The notes beneath the pieces are model-generated. The model had not been told where the DNA came from. It did not search any database and saw nothing but the letters and a program-made list of their open reading frames with translations. A program made the translations under genes and the position numbers. DNA of 64,000 bases from DATARH01 sp050246595 (GTDB lineage: Bacteria > Pseudomonadota > Alphaproteobacteria > ATCC43930 > CGMCC-115725), in NCBI GenBank assembly GCA_050246595.1, contig JBFWVT010000002.1:1-64000 (forward strand), read 5' to 3'. Positions 50,944 to 58,909 of the stretch are shown piece after piece; the first letter of the stretch is position 1; each line of letters starts with the position of its first letter.

Positions 50944-52143
50944 CTATCCGCGCAGCCGCGGGCAGAGCCGCATTGCGTTCTCTCCGAGAATTTTCTTCTT
51001 CGCGCTCTCGGTAAGACGCGGGCGCTCGATGGTCTGTTGGACCGCTTCGGGCCAGGCCGTGTCGCCGTGCGGCCAGTCCGATGCGAACAGCCACATATCC
51101 TCGCCCAGCTCCTCGACGCAGAATTCGAGCGAGCGCTCCCAACTGTCGATGCCGTGGAAATAGCGACCCTCGGCGATCACCTCGCGCGGCATCCGCTTCA
51201 GATTCGGCACATGACCCGGCGACATCAGATAGTGCGTGTCAAAGCGGTCGAGCGCCGCCGGAACCCAGCCGCCGGCCGTCTCGATGATCGCGGCGCGGAC
51301 GCGCGGAAAGAGGTCGAAAATGCCGCCGCCGATCAGCGCGCCCATCGCCGCCATGCCGGCCCACGGGTTGCTGAGACCGTGCAGCAGAAACCACGCGCCG
51401 TCGAGGTCGCGCGTGCCGGGACCGTAGGGGGGACGCGCCGTGCCGCCATGCGCCAGCAATGGCAGGTCGAGCGCCTGCGCCGCGTCGTAGAGCGGGTAGA
51501 GGTCCGGGTTGTCGAGCAGTTTGCCGCCGGGGGCCTGCGGCGAGATGTAGACCCCGACGAGGTTCGGGTCGCGCTCGGCCCAGTACCGGAGTTCGGCGAC
51601 GCCGGAGGGCACGTCGCGCATATTGGCGACGAGGGTCCATTTCAGGCGCGCCGGGGCCTGGGCGCAGTAATCGACGACCCAGCGGTGATAGGCGCGGTAC
51701 AGCGCGTTTTCGAACCCGACATCGCGCAAGGCGCAGTAGCTCGACACATGCGTCGGGAACAGCACGTTGACATCGATATGGGCCCGGTCCATGTCCTCAA
51801 GCCGCGCCTTCGGGTCCCAGTTGACCTCGGGGCGGATCGGCGGCAGGGCGTCCTTGCGGCCTGGCGGAAACGCCTTGCGGCCGTGCTCCATCTCGGAGCG
51901 CTGGGTGATCCCGAACGTATCGCGCACCCCGAGCGCGCGGCCGGCCTCGATCTTTTCGATGACCGCGGTGGTGCTGCCGAACAGCGCGTAGCGATCGCCT
52001 TTCGCTTCCTGCCGTGCAACCGCCTCGCACAGCAGGTTGAACGGCGCGCGGTATTCGGGGTCGATATAGTCCTTGAAGAATTTGTCGGCGCGCTCGCGGA
52101 TATGCGCGTCCATGTCGATGACGGTGTGGCCGTTGTAGGGCAT
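50944..52143 (-). CDS. Amidohydrolase-2 family (ACMSD-like) metal-dependent hydrolase
   Basis: A 399-residue TIM-barrel hydrolase/decarboxylase. The first metal motif is VIDMDAHIRE (D-x-H), then DVNVLFPTHVSSY, LPLLAHGGTARPP (metal His) and the C-terminal LFASDWPHGDTAWPEA (metal Asp). Relatives decarboxylate or hydrolyse aromatic ring-fission products. The start ATG 52143 has AAGGAG upstream. It faces the Rieske oxygenase gene, and a paralogue lies at 53044-54255. The two and the oxygenase may serve one catabolic route; the substrate is unknown. Confidence 0.85.
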   Translation of the reverse strand: MPYNGHTVIDMDAHIRERADKFFKDYIDPEYRAPFNLLCEAVARQEAKGDRYALFGSTTAVIEKIEAGRALGVRDTFGITQRSEMEHGRKAFPPGRKDALPPIRPEVNWDPKARLEDMDRAHIDVNVLFPTHVSSYCALRDVGFENALYRAYHRWVVDYCAQAPARLKWTLVANMRDVPSGVAELRYWAERDPNLVGVYISPQAPGGKLLDNPDLYPLYDAAQALDLPLLAHGGTARPPYGPGTRDLDGAWFLLHGLSNPWAGMAAMGALIGGGIFDLFPRVRAAIIETAGGWVPAALDRFDTHYLMSPGHVPNLKRMPREVIAEGRYFHGIDSWERSLEFCVEELGEDMWLFASDWPHGDTAWPEAVQQTIERPRLTESAKKKILGENAMRLCPRLRG

Positions 52144-52175
52144 AGTATTGCTCCTTCGTGAGTTTGCCGCTCCAG

Positions 52176-52916
52176 CTAAAAGGTAGTGCTTTCGATCAGG
52201 AAATCGCCGAGAGGGCGTGCTGTTTTCCGAGAATTACATTGTAAGCAGGCTGTCTTTAAGTTTTCAGCACTGTTATCTCCGCCTTCGCTAACCGGGATGA
52301 CATGATCGAGTGTCGCGCTGAAACGGGTAAGCTGCTTCCCGCAATACGCACACTGATAATTGTCACGCTCGTAGATCTTGATGCGGTTCTCCCGAACGTT
52401 GTAGAAGTCGGCCTCACGTTCGGTTGCGGGTATGGCGGATGCACCCTTTGCGCGCTCGGCCCGACGGCGTTGACAGGCAGGAATTTCCTCAGGGAGAAGG
52501 ACTCGATAAAGCGTTCCCTCTCGGTTGGGTTCTCCCTCTTGCCGGATTGCACCGGCTGCAATAAGTCCTTCGAAAGCCTCTTGTACCGTCTTGAACGCCA
52601 GAACGGCGCTGTCGGAAGACCGGCCACCTGACCTTGTGTCGGCGTAAGCGGATTTTACCACCCCGGATTGTAATCCACGACGACTGACCCGGATGTACGG
52701 CGCCCCATTTTGTATAATTGAATGGCGTACCAGATACATATAGAACGCCATTTCGTAAGGCTTCAGCTCCGGCATCAGAAGATCAACCACATCAACGATG
52801 ATGTCGGGAAGCTCAAGCCCTGACAGCGCGCGATATTCAGCGACGTTTTCAGCGCGACTGATCTCGGTTTCTAGGTTGGCGAGGAGCGCGCGAATTTGCT
52901 GGATTGTTTCGATCAT
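52176..52916 (-). CDS. HNH endonuclease with helical N-terminal domain
   Basis: A 246-residue protein. The C-terminal HNH/treble-clef nuclease reads CAYCGKQLTRFSATLDHVIP, VSEGGDNSAENLKTACLQCN, SRK: two CxxC pairs, the catalytic His in DHV, and N...H/N. Residues about 30-140 (LSGLELPDIIVDVVDLLMPE, LKPYEMAFYMYLVRHSIIQN) look like a winged-helix replication/transcription-type domain with a helical start. DNA is more AT-rich than the neighbours and the gene interrupts a catabolic cluster, so it was probably acquired. May be a mobile or defence nuclease. Confidence 0.8.
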   Translation of the reverse strand: MIETIQQIRALLANLETEISRAENVAEYRALSGLELPDIIVDVVDLLMPELKPYEMAFYMYLVRHSIIQNGAPYIRVSRRGLQSGVVKSAYADTRSGGRSSDSAVLAFKTVQEAFEGLIAAGAIRQEGEPNREGTLYRVLLPEEIPACQRRRAERAKGASAIPATEREADFYNVRENRIKIYERDNYQCAYCGKQLTRFSATLDHVIPVSEGGDNSAENLKTACLQCNSRKTARPLGDFLIESTTF

Positions 52917-52970
52917 TTGCGGTTATTAATTTTGCTTCTTGCCCTGCTCATCACGATAACAACCGGTCCT

Positions 52971-53035
52971 GTCATTGCGAGGAGCGCAGCGACGAAGCAA
53001 TCTCGACGAGATTGCTTCGCTTCGCTCGCAATGAC
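52971..53035. repeat. REP-like palindromic repeat (GTCATTGCGAGGAGC type)
   Basis: GTCATTGCGAGGAGCGCAG at the left end is nearly complementary to the right end, and GAAGCAATCTC/GAGATTGCTTC forms the central stem. This is a well-known type of dispersed intergenic palindrome in proteobacteria. It lies between the HNH and second amidohydrolase genes. Confidence 0.8.
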
Positions 53036-53043
53036 AATGACGG

Positions 53044-54255
53044 TCACGCCCGCCCGGCCGCGATGTTGTCGTGGCGTTTGGCGGCAAGGTCGGCTTTGGC
53101 GAAATCCTCTTCGCCGAAACCGTAGAGACGGGCGCCGCCGGACAGGATTTTGCCGGCGATATCCGGTGTGATGCTCGGGTTGGTCATCACGCGGGTCGAG
53201 ACATCCGGAAAACTGGAGTCGAAATGCGGGAAATCGCTCGACACGCAAATGTTATCAGCGCCGCCCAAAAGGTCGACAACCGAGCCGACTTCCTTCTCGC
53301 CGCTTTCGATCGCCGAGAAGCAGTTGCGCTGCCAGTATTCGAACGGGGTCAGTTTGAGATAGGGCGCGTCGCTGTCGGCGTGCTGCCGCATGTCCCATTC
53401 GATGCGGCCCAACAGACCCGGCACCCACCAGCTCTGCGCTTCGAGAAAGGCGACCCTGAGCCTGGGATAGAACTCGAACACGCCGCCGAGCATCAGCGCG
53501 ATCAGCGCCAGTTGCATCTCGGTCGAATGGCTCGCGACATGGCGCATAAAGCGGTTTTCGCCAAAGCGCGGCTCGATCGTCGAATAATACGATCCCGTCC
53601 CCTCGTGAAAGCACATCGGGACGTTGAGTTCCTGCAACAGCGAATAGAGCGGGTCCCAATAGGTCGAATGCCAGTAGCGGCCGTTGAGGTAATTCGGCCG
53701 CACAAAGGCGCCGACCGCGCCGTAATCGTTGACGCAGCGCAACAGCTCGGCGCAGGCCAGGTTGACATCGTGCATCGGCAGCATCGCCGCCATCTTGAGC
53801 TGGTCCGGGCTGTGCTGGACGAAGTCGTGTATCCAGTCATTATAGGCGCGGCAGATCGCGGCCGAGAATTGCGGGTCCATATTGTCGCGCGCCAGGAACG
53901 ACAGCCCGGCGGTCGGGAACAAGACCGCGATGTCGATGCCTTCCATCGCCATGCCCATGACCTGCGACTCGGCGTCGTAGCCGCGCTCGACGGCGAACAT
54001 CACATTGGTGTTGGCGCGCTTCGAGACCAGCGGGCCGCGGATGCGGTTGTATTGCGAGACGTTGCCGTCGTTGCTGGTCGGGGTGCCGTCGAAATACCAC
54101 AAGGGCCGGCCGCGCATCCCGGTCGAGCCGCCATCCACGCGCCGCACCGACGAGGTGACGCGGTGCTTGAATTCGGGGTCGAGATATTTGTCGAACAGAT
54201 CGGGCGGCTCCATGATGTGCATGTCGCAATCGACAAAGCGGTAGCCTTCTTTCAT
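53044..54255 (-). CDS. Amidohydrolase-2 family metal-dependent hydrolase (second copy)
   Basis: A 403-residue protein of the same superfamily as 50944-52143. It has FVDCDMHIMEPPDLF (D-x-H metal site), LFPTAGLSFLARDNMDPQFS, VPMCFHEGTGSYYS (metal His), HSTEMQLALIALMLGGVFEF (second His) and ICVSSDFPHFDSSFPD (metal Asp). Its C-terminus continues to the adjacent palindromic repeat. ATG 54255 has AGGGAGCG upstream. It likely handles aromatic or heterocyclic carboxylates, by family analogy only. Confidence 0.85.
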   Translation of the reverse strand: MKEGYRFVDCDMHIMEPPDLFDKYLDPEFKHRVTSSVRRVDGGSTGMRGRPLWYFDGTPTSNDGNVSQYNRIRGPLVSKRANTNVMFAVERGYDAESQVMGMAMEGIDIAVLFPTAGLSFLARDNMDPQFSAAICRAYNDWIHDFVQHSPDQLKMAAMLPMHDVNLACAELLRCVNDYGAVGAFVRPNYLNGRYWHSTYWDPLYSLLQELNVPMCFHEGTGSYYSTIEPRFGENRFMRHVASHSTEMQLALIALMLGGVFEFYPRLRVAFLEAQSWWVPGLLGRIEWDMRQHADSDAPYLKLTPFEYWQRNCFSAIESGEKEVGSVVDLLGGADNICVSSDFPHFDSSFPDVSTRVMTNPSITPDIAGKILSGGARLYGFGEEDFAKADLAAKRHDNIAAGRA

Positions 54256-54382
54256 CGCTCCCTCCGTGCAGCGAGGCTCGCGGCGAACCCCGATCGGGCC
54301 AGCGTGCTCCCGGCCGGCCGATCGCGCAAGCCCGCTATCGGCGAGTGATCTGACGCATCCTGCGGCCTCGCCCCCTCCCTAA

Positions 54383-54406
54383 CCCTCCCCCGCAAGCGGG
54401 GGAGGG
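54383..54406. terminator. GC-rich palindrome, terminator-like
   Basis: CCCTCCCCCGC AA GCGGGGGAGGG forms an 11-bp perfect stem just downstream of the Gfo/Idh gene end (54419, minus strand). It is the same sequence type as 50879-50900. Confidence 0.65.
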
Positions 54407-54418
54407 GGGATTGGCGGG

Positions 54419-55567
54419 TCACAGCGCAAGATCAGGCAGATCGACCCAGCGGCGTTCGCGATGGCTTTGGTAGCAGGCTTCGGCGAGCTGCACGCTTTTT
54501 GCGCCCTCGATCAGCGGGGCCGGGAACGGTGCATCCTCGGCGACATGGCGCAGAAACAATTCCCAGCCGGCGCGATAGCCGTTCTCGAACGGTTCGAGAT
54601 CGGGCAGTTCCTGCCATTGCGCGTCGAAATTCATCGGCTGCGGCGTTTCCGGGCTGAAAAACGGGCGCGGCGTCGCGGCCGAAGACTGGATAAAGCAGCG
54701 ATGCAGCCCGGCGACCGCCGACCCGGCGGTGCCGTCCACCTGGATCTGCAGCAGGTCGTCGCGCTTGACCCGGTTGGCCCAGGACGAGGAAATCTGGGCC
54801 GGAATACCGCCGTCGAGTTCGAACAGCGCGAAAGCGTGGTCCTCGACATCGACATTATAGGGCTGGCCGCTTTCGTCGATGCGGCGCGGCTGCAAGGTCG
54901 CGTGATGGCAGGAGACGGATTTTATCGGGCCGAGCAGCCGGTCGAAGATGTAGCGCCAATGCGCGAACATATCGAGGATCAGCCCGCCGCCGGTCGCCTT
55001 GGTGTAGTTCCAGCTCGGGCGCTGCGCCGGGATCAGTTCGCCGTCGAACACCCACCAGCCGAAATCGAGCCTTATCGACAGGACGCGGCCGAAGAAGTTG
55101 CCGTTATAGAGGCGGCGCAGTTTCTTGAGGCCGGGCAGGAACAGCTTGTCCTGTACCACCCCGCCTTTCTTTCCGGCGCGTCCGGCGGCGCGGGCGAGGC
55201 GGAGTGCGGCTTCTAGGTTCTCGGCGATCGGTTTTTCGACATAGACGTGCTTGCCGGCGGCGAAGGCGGCGAGAACCCGGTTGGGCCGGCCGCCGGTGGC
55301 GCTGGCGTCGAAATAGAGGGAGATCGCCGGGTCGGCCAGCGCGGCGTCGCGGTCGGTGCTCCAGCGCAGGCCGCCGCTCTTTTCGGCGAGCGCGGCGAGT
55401 TTTTCCGCGTCGCGGCCGAGCAATACCGGCTCCGGCATCAGCCGATCGCCGTTGCCGAGCGGCAGCCCGCCCTCGCGGCGCATCTCCAACAGCGCCCGCA
55501 GATGCTGCGTCATCCCGAGCCGGCCGGTCGCGCCGTCGATGATGATGCCGATGGGGCGGGTGGTCAT
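54419..55567 (-). CDS. Gfo/Idh/MocA-family oxidoreductase
   Basis: A 382-residue NAD(P)-dependent dehydrogenase. The Rossmann start IGIIIDGATGRLGMTQHL, SLYFDASATGGRPNRVLAAF and HVYVEKPIAENLEAALRL (EKP motif with catalytic Lys) are conserved. So is the C-terminal sheet GGGLILDMFAHWRYIFDRLL with the catalytic Asp-x3-His. These enzymes oxidise sugars or inositols; some reduce imines. It ends 4 bp before the aminotransferase gene's stop and both read leftward, so they form an operon. Substrate unknown. Confidence 0.85.
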   Translation of the reverse strand: MTTRPIGIIIDGATGRLGMTQHLRALLEMRREGGLPLGNGDRLMPEPVLLGRDAEKLAALAEKSGGLRWSTDRDAALADPAISLYFDASATGGRPNRVLAAFAAGKHVYVEKPIAENLEAALRLARAAGRAGKKGGVVQDKLFLPGLKKLRRLYNGNFFGRVLSIRLDFGWWVFDGELIPAQRPSWNYTKATGGGLILDMFAHWRYIFDRLLGPIKSVSCHHATLQPRRIDESGQPYNVDVEDHAFALFELDGGIPAQISSSWANRVKRDDLLQIQVDGTAGSAVAGLHRCFIQSSAATPRPFFSPETPQPMNFDAQWQELPDLEPFENGYRAGWELFLRHVAEDAPFPAPLIEGAKSVQLAEACYQSHRERRWVDLPDLAL

Positions 55568-55571
55568 CGGC

Positions 55572-56933
55572 TTATCGCGTCGCCGCGAGGATCGAATCCC
55601 GCAAAATCGTCGAGATGCGGTCGAGGATGTCCTCCGGCGTCGCCAGCGGCGGTGACAGACAGATCGTGTCGCCGGCCGGGGGTTCGGCGCTGCCGGGGCG
55701 GGCGCGGGCCAAGAGACCGCGCGACATCGCCTCGCGCGCCACCTTGACGCCGAGACCGAGCGCCGGTGCCTTGGTGCCCCGGTCGGCGACCAGCTCGACG
55801 CCGCACATCATTCCGAGACCGCGGATGTCGCCGACATTGGGCAAATCGCCCAGTTCGTTCTTCAGGTTGTCAAGCAGACGCTGGCCCATCACAGCAGCGC
55901 GATCGACCAGACCCTCGCTGTCGATGATCTCGACATTGCGCAGACCGACGGCGCAGCAGACCGGATGACCGCTATAGGTTGCGGCGTGCATGTAGCGGCG
56001 GTCGAGCGGCGCGTTCAGTATCGCGTCGTGCACCCGCTTCGACAGGATATTTCCTCCTAACGGCAGGTAGCCGCTGGTCACGCCCTTGGCGAATGAGACG
56101 ATGTCCGGCTCGACACCCCAATGGCCGAGCGCGAACCAGCGCCCGGTGCGGCCGAAGCCGGTGATGACCTCGTCGGCGATCAGCAATACGTCGTATCTGT
56201 TGCAGATCTCGCGCAATTTCGGGAAATAGGTTTCGGGCGGCACGATAACACCGCCGGCGCCCATGACCGGCTCGCAGATGACGCCGGCGACCGTCTCCGG
56301 CCCCTCGCGCAGGATCGCCTGCTCGACAGCCTCGGCGGCGCCGACCCCGCATTCCTCGTTGCCCTGCCAGCGATACGGGTAGGGCGGCGCGACCTGGACA
56401 AAGCCTGGCACCAGCGGGCCGAACATCTTGTGATACGCGGTCATCCCGGTTGCGCTCATCGCCGCCAGCGTGACGCCGTGATAGCCGTGCAGACGCGAGA
56501 TGAACTTGGTCTTTTCCGGCTTGTCCTGCACCTTCCAGAAGAAGCGGGCGGTCTTGAAGGCGGACTCGTTCGATTCCGCGCCGCCGGTCGTGTAGTAGAC
56601 TGCCGAACTGTTGTTATAAGCGTGCTTGACGATCTTTTCGCCGAGCCGGATCGCCGGCTCGTTGGTGGCGCCGATATAGGCCGAGGCATAGGCGATCTTG
56701 CGCATCTGACCGGCGGCGGCATCGGCCAGCTCGCCGCGGCCGTGCCCGACATTGACGTTCCACAGACCCGCCAGCCCGTCGATGATCTCGCGCCCGTCGG
56801 CGAGGTGCAGCATCGCGCCGCGCCCCTCGGTGACGAGCAGCGGCGTCCTGTGATCCTCCGGGTGGTGCAGCGGGTGAACCAGAAACCGCCGGTCGCTTTC
56901 CAGTAGTTGCGCGGTGCCGTCCATCGGGGCCAT
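55572..56933 (-). CDS. Class III (omega) aminotransferase
   Basis: A 453-residue fold-type I PLP enzyme. It has GLWNVNVGHGRGELADAAAG, VYYTTGGAESNESAFKTARF (cofactor phosphate), RLHGYHGVTLAAMSATGM, LLIADEVITGFGRTGRWFA (PLP Asp), VSFAKGVTSGYLPLGG (Schiff-base Lys) and HAATYSGHPVCCAVGLRNVE. It is closest in pattern to omega-amino acid:pyruvate or putrescine/taurine aminotransferases. ATG 56933; a second ATG three codons later is possible. It lies 4 bp upstream of the Gfo/Idh gene in one operon, suggesting oxidation of the product or a shared amine/sugar substrate. Confidence 0.88.
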   Translation of the reverse strand: MAPMDGTAQLLESDRRFLVHPLHHPEDHRTPLLVTEGRGAMLHLADGREIIDGLAGLWNVNVGHGRGELADAAAGQMRKIAYASAYIGATNEPAIRLGEKIVKHAYNNSSAVYYTTGGAESNESAFKTARFFWKVQDKPEKTKFISRLHGYHGVTLAAMSATGMTAYHKMFGPLVPGFVQVAPPYPYRWQGNEECGVGAAEAVEQAILREGPETVAGVICEPVMGAGGVIVPPETYFPKLREICNRYDVLLIADEVITGFGRTGRWFALGHWGVEPDIVSFAKGVTSGYLPLGGNILSKRVHDAILNAPLDRRYMHAATYSGHPVCCAVGLRNVEIIDSEGLVDRAAVMGQRLLDNLKNELGDLPNVGDIRGLGMMCGVELVADRGTKAPALGLGVKVAREAMSRGLLARARPGSAEPPAGDTICLSPPLATPEDILDRISTILRDSILAATR

Positions 56934-57060
56934 CGGGGTTCTCCATCGGCGCTTGTCGCGTCTAACTTAGGCGCATTTACCAGACGCGGCGACCCCTCGT
57001 GGCGAAATTAACGAGCAAGGCGGGAAGGTATAGAATGATATCGATATTGATAGGTATGTA

Positions 57061-57339
57061 ATGACCGAAGCCAACGTACAATTGCTGATCCGCCTGCCCG
57101 ACTCGTTGGCGCGTCGGTTCAAGCGCCATGTTGCCGCGCGACAGCGCAGCAAGTTCATCGAGCGGCTGCTCGCAGAGGCGTTGCCGCCCGATGAAGTCGC
57201 CGAGGACGACCCGCTGTACCAAGCGGCTCTCGCCGTTGAAAAAGACGAGCGCCTGGCAGCGGAGATGGCCGAATGGGAAGAGGCCACACTGGGGGACGGT
57301 ATTGACGACGGCGGAATCCGCCGCAAGCCCACCCCTTGA
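57061..57339 (+). CDS. Antitoxin of a MazEF/PemIK-type pair
   Basis: A 92-residue protein. The N-terminal NVQLLIRLPDSLARRFKRHV and ARQRSKFIERLLAEAL fit a ribbon-helix-helix antitoxin that binds its own promoter. The acidic C-terminus (DEVAEDDPLYQAALAVEKDE, MAEWEEATLGDG) should block the toxin. Its TGA overlaps the toxin TTG start by 4 bp. The AT-rich 57010-57060 region with its TATCGATATTGATA repeat is the likely promoter/operator. Confidence 0.8.
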   Translation: MTEANVQLLIRLPDSLARRFKRHVAARQRSKFIERLLAEALPPDEVAEDDPLYQAALAVEKDERLAAEMAEWEEATLGDGIDDGGIRRKPTP

Positions 57340-57692
57340 GGGCCGGCGAGCCGCCCGCGGTGCAAGAGTCGGTGCGACAGGGCGATATCTGGGGGGTTGC
57401 TCTCGATCCGGCGGAAGGCAGCGAACTCCGCAATACCCGCCCGGCTGTGGTGATTACGGCGGATGCGCTGAACCGAGCCAGGCGCACCGTCGTCATCGTT
57501 CCGCTGTCAACCGGCCCCATGCCAAGACCACCGGTTGTGGTTGCGACGCCTTCGGCGGGGTCTGGATCGGTTGCGGTCTGCGACCAATTGCGAGCCGTCG
57601 ATAAACGACGTTTGACCCGACCCTGTGGACGCCTGTCCACATCCGACCTGGGTGCCGTCGAAGAAAGCGTCCGCCGGGTTCTCAGCCTCTAA
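57336..57692 (+). CDS. MazF/PemK-family mRNA interferase toxin
   Basis: A 118-residue CcdB/PemK-fold protein: VRQGDIWGVALDPAEGSELR, NTRPAVVITADALNRARRTV, VIVPLSTGPMPRP, GSVAVCDQLRAVDKRRLTRP and LSTSDLGAVEESVRRVL. The QGDIW, RPAVVI and V.CDQ...D..R motifs are canonical for MazF. The TTG at 57336 gives translational coupling to the antitoxin; GTG 57360 is a shorter alternative closer to the conserved start. A chromosomal toxin-antitoxin pair. Confidence 0.88.
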   Translation: MRAGEPPAVQESVRQGDIWGVALDPAEGSELRNTRPAVVITADALNRARRTVVIVPLSTGPMPRPPVVVATPSAGSGSVAVCDQLRAVDKRRLTRPCGRLSTSDLGAVEESVRRVLSL

Positions 57693-57730
57693 ACGGAACC
57701 GAAACAGATACCGAAGAAGCCTGCCGCTGC

Positions 57731-58303
57731 TCACGCCACGCTTTGCCGGGCGGCCTGTTTTCCCTTCGCAAACAGCGCGACCATGGCGCGGTTAAAGGCC
57801 GGGATGTCGTCCGGCTTCCGGCTGGTGACCAGATTTCCGTCAACGACGGCGACCTCGTCCACCCATTGCGCGCCGGCGTTGCGCAGATCGGTGCGCAGCG
57901 AGGGCCACGAGGTCATCCGCCGGCCGCAGGCCGCGCCGACCTCGACGATCGACCAGGGACCGTGACAGATCGAGGCGACCGGCTTGTCCGCGTCGAAGAA
58001 ATGCCGCACGAACGCCATCGCCGTCTGGTTCATCCGCAGCGTGTCCGGGTTGATGACCCCGCCCGGCAACAGCAGCGCGTCGAAAGCGGCCGGGTCGGCG
58101 CGCTCCACCGCCATATCGACGGGGAATTCCTCGCCCCAATCGGTGAATTTCCAGGCGCGCACCCGGCCCGGTTTCAGCGCCACGATGCTGGTATCCGCCC
58201 CGGCCGCGTCGAGCGCCTGGCGCGGCTCGGTCAATTCGACCTGCTCGAACCCGTCCGCGACCAGGATCGCGATCTTCGTTCCATTCAGAGGTTTGTCGCT
58301 CAT
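57731..58303 (-). CDS. DJ-1/PfpI-family protein (type 1 glutamine amidotransferase-like)
   Basis: A 190-residue protein: KIAILVADGFEQVELTEPRQ, VDMAVERADPAAFDALLLPG, GVINPDTLRMNQTAMAFVRH, and the nucleophile elbow VASICHGPWSIVEVGAACGR with the reactive Cys and His. Glu in ADGFEQ completes the site. Relatives are deglycases/holdases or cysteine proteases induced by stress. It overlaps nothing, but its start (58303) abuts the next gene end (58304), so it is third in an operon with the alcohol dehydrogenase and membrane protein genes. Confidence 0.88.
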   Translation of the reverse strand: MSDKPLNGTKIAILVADGFEQVELTEPRQALDAAGADTSIVALKPGRVRAWKFTDWGEEFPVDMAVERADPAAFDALLLPGGVINPDTLRMNQTAMAFVRHFFDADKPVASICHGPWSIVEVGAACGRRMTSWPSLRTDLRNAGAQWVDEVAVVDGNLVTSRKPDDIPAFNRAMVALFAKGKQAARQSVA

Positions 58304-58909
58304 TTATCGCACTCCGGAGGTCGAGGCTGCCGTCGTGCCCGAGGGGGCAGCGGGATGGCGCGCGCCTTCGATCATCTGGGGCTGGAGCGCTTCCGGTCCC
58401 CTGATGTCGCGCGGAAGCTTGAAATCGCGCGCCGCGCCGCGAGCGGTCTGTATTCCCTGCGGAAACCCGCTGCGGTCGCGGTAATCGGCGCGTGCCCTGC
58501 GGCGGCCGCCTTTTTCCCGGCTAAGGCAGGCGGCGCAGAACAGATCGACCGCCGCGACCGCGGCCAGCACGCCGATCGCCCACGGCTTTCTGCGCTCGCC
58601 GCCGCGCCAGTCGGCCGGGGCAAGCGCGACGGTCGCGATATCGAGCGCGTCGCCGGCGACCCGGTCCCACATCCACGGCGTTGCGTCGTGCGTCGTCAGG
58701 ATCGCGGCGCCGGTCGCGATCTCGCGGACGCCGTAGCCGCGCACGAGGGCGTCCGGCACATCGATACCCGCGGCGCGGCGCAGGGCGCGCGGTGCGGCCA
58801 GTTCGGCCAGCCCGAGCGCGATCGAGAAATATCCCAGCCCTTTCGCCATTTGGTCGTGCATCGAGTAGGATCGCCCGGACAGGGCGGTGCGGGGAACCGG
58901 GCGGCTCAT
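58304..58909 (-). CDS. Membrane protein, probable multi-pass
   Basis: A 201-residue protein starting at ATG 58909, which overlaps the dehydrogenase stop as ATGA. Hydrophobic segments are GLGYFSIALGLAELAAPRAL (about 24-43), REIATGAAILTT (62-73) and AIGVLAAVAAVDLFCAACLS (about 111-130). After that the tail is basic, Pro/Ala-rich and probably soluble. The first half resembles small hypothetical membrane proteins found fused to or beside cyclase/dehydrase domains. It lies between dehydrogenase and PfpI genes, forming a three-gene stress-type operon. Confidence 0.65.
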   Translation of the reverse strand: MSRPVPRTALSGRSYSMHDQMAKGLGYFSIALGLAELAAPRALRRAAGIDVPDALVRGYGVREIATGAAILTTHDATPWMWDRVAGDALDIATVALAPADWRGGERRKPWAIGVLAAVAAVDLFCAACLSREKGGRRRARADYRDRSGFPQGIQTARGAARDFKLPRDIRGPEALQPQMIEGARHPAAPSGTTAASTSGVR

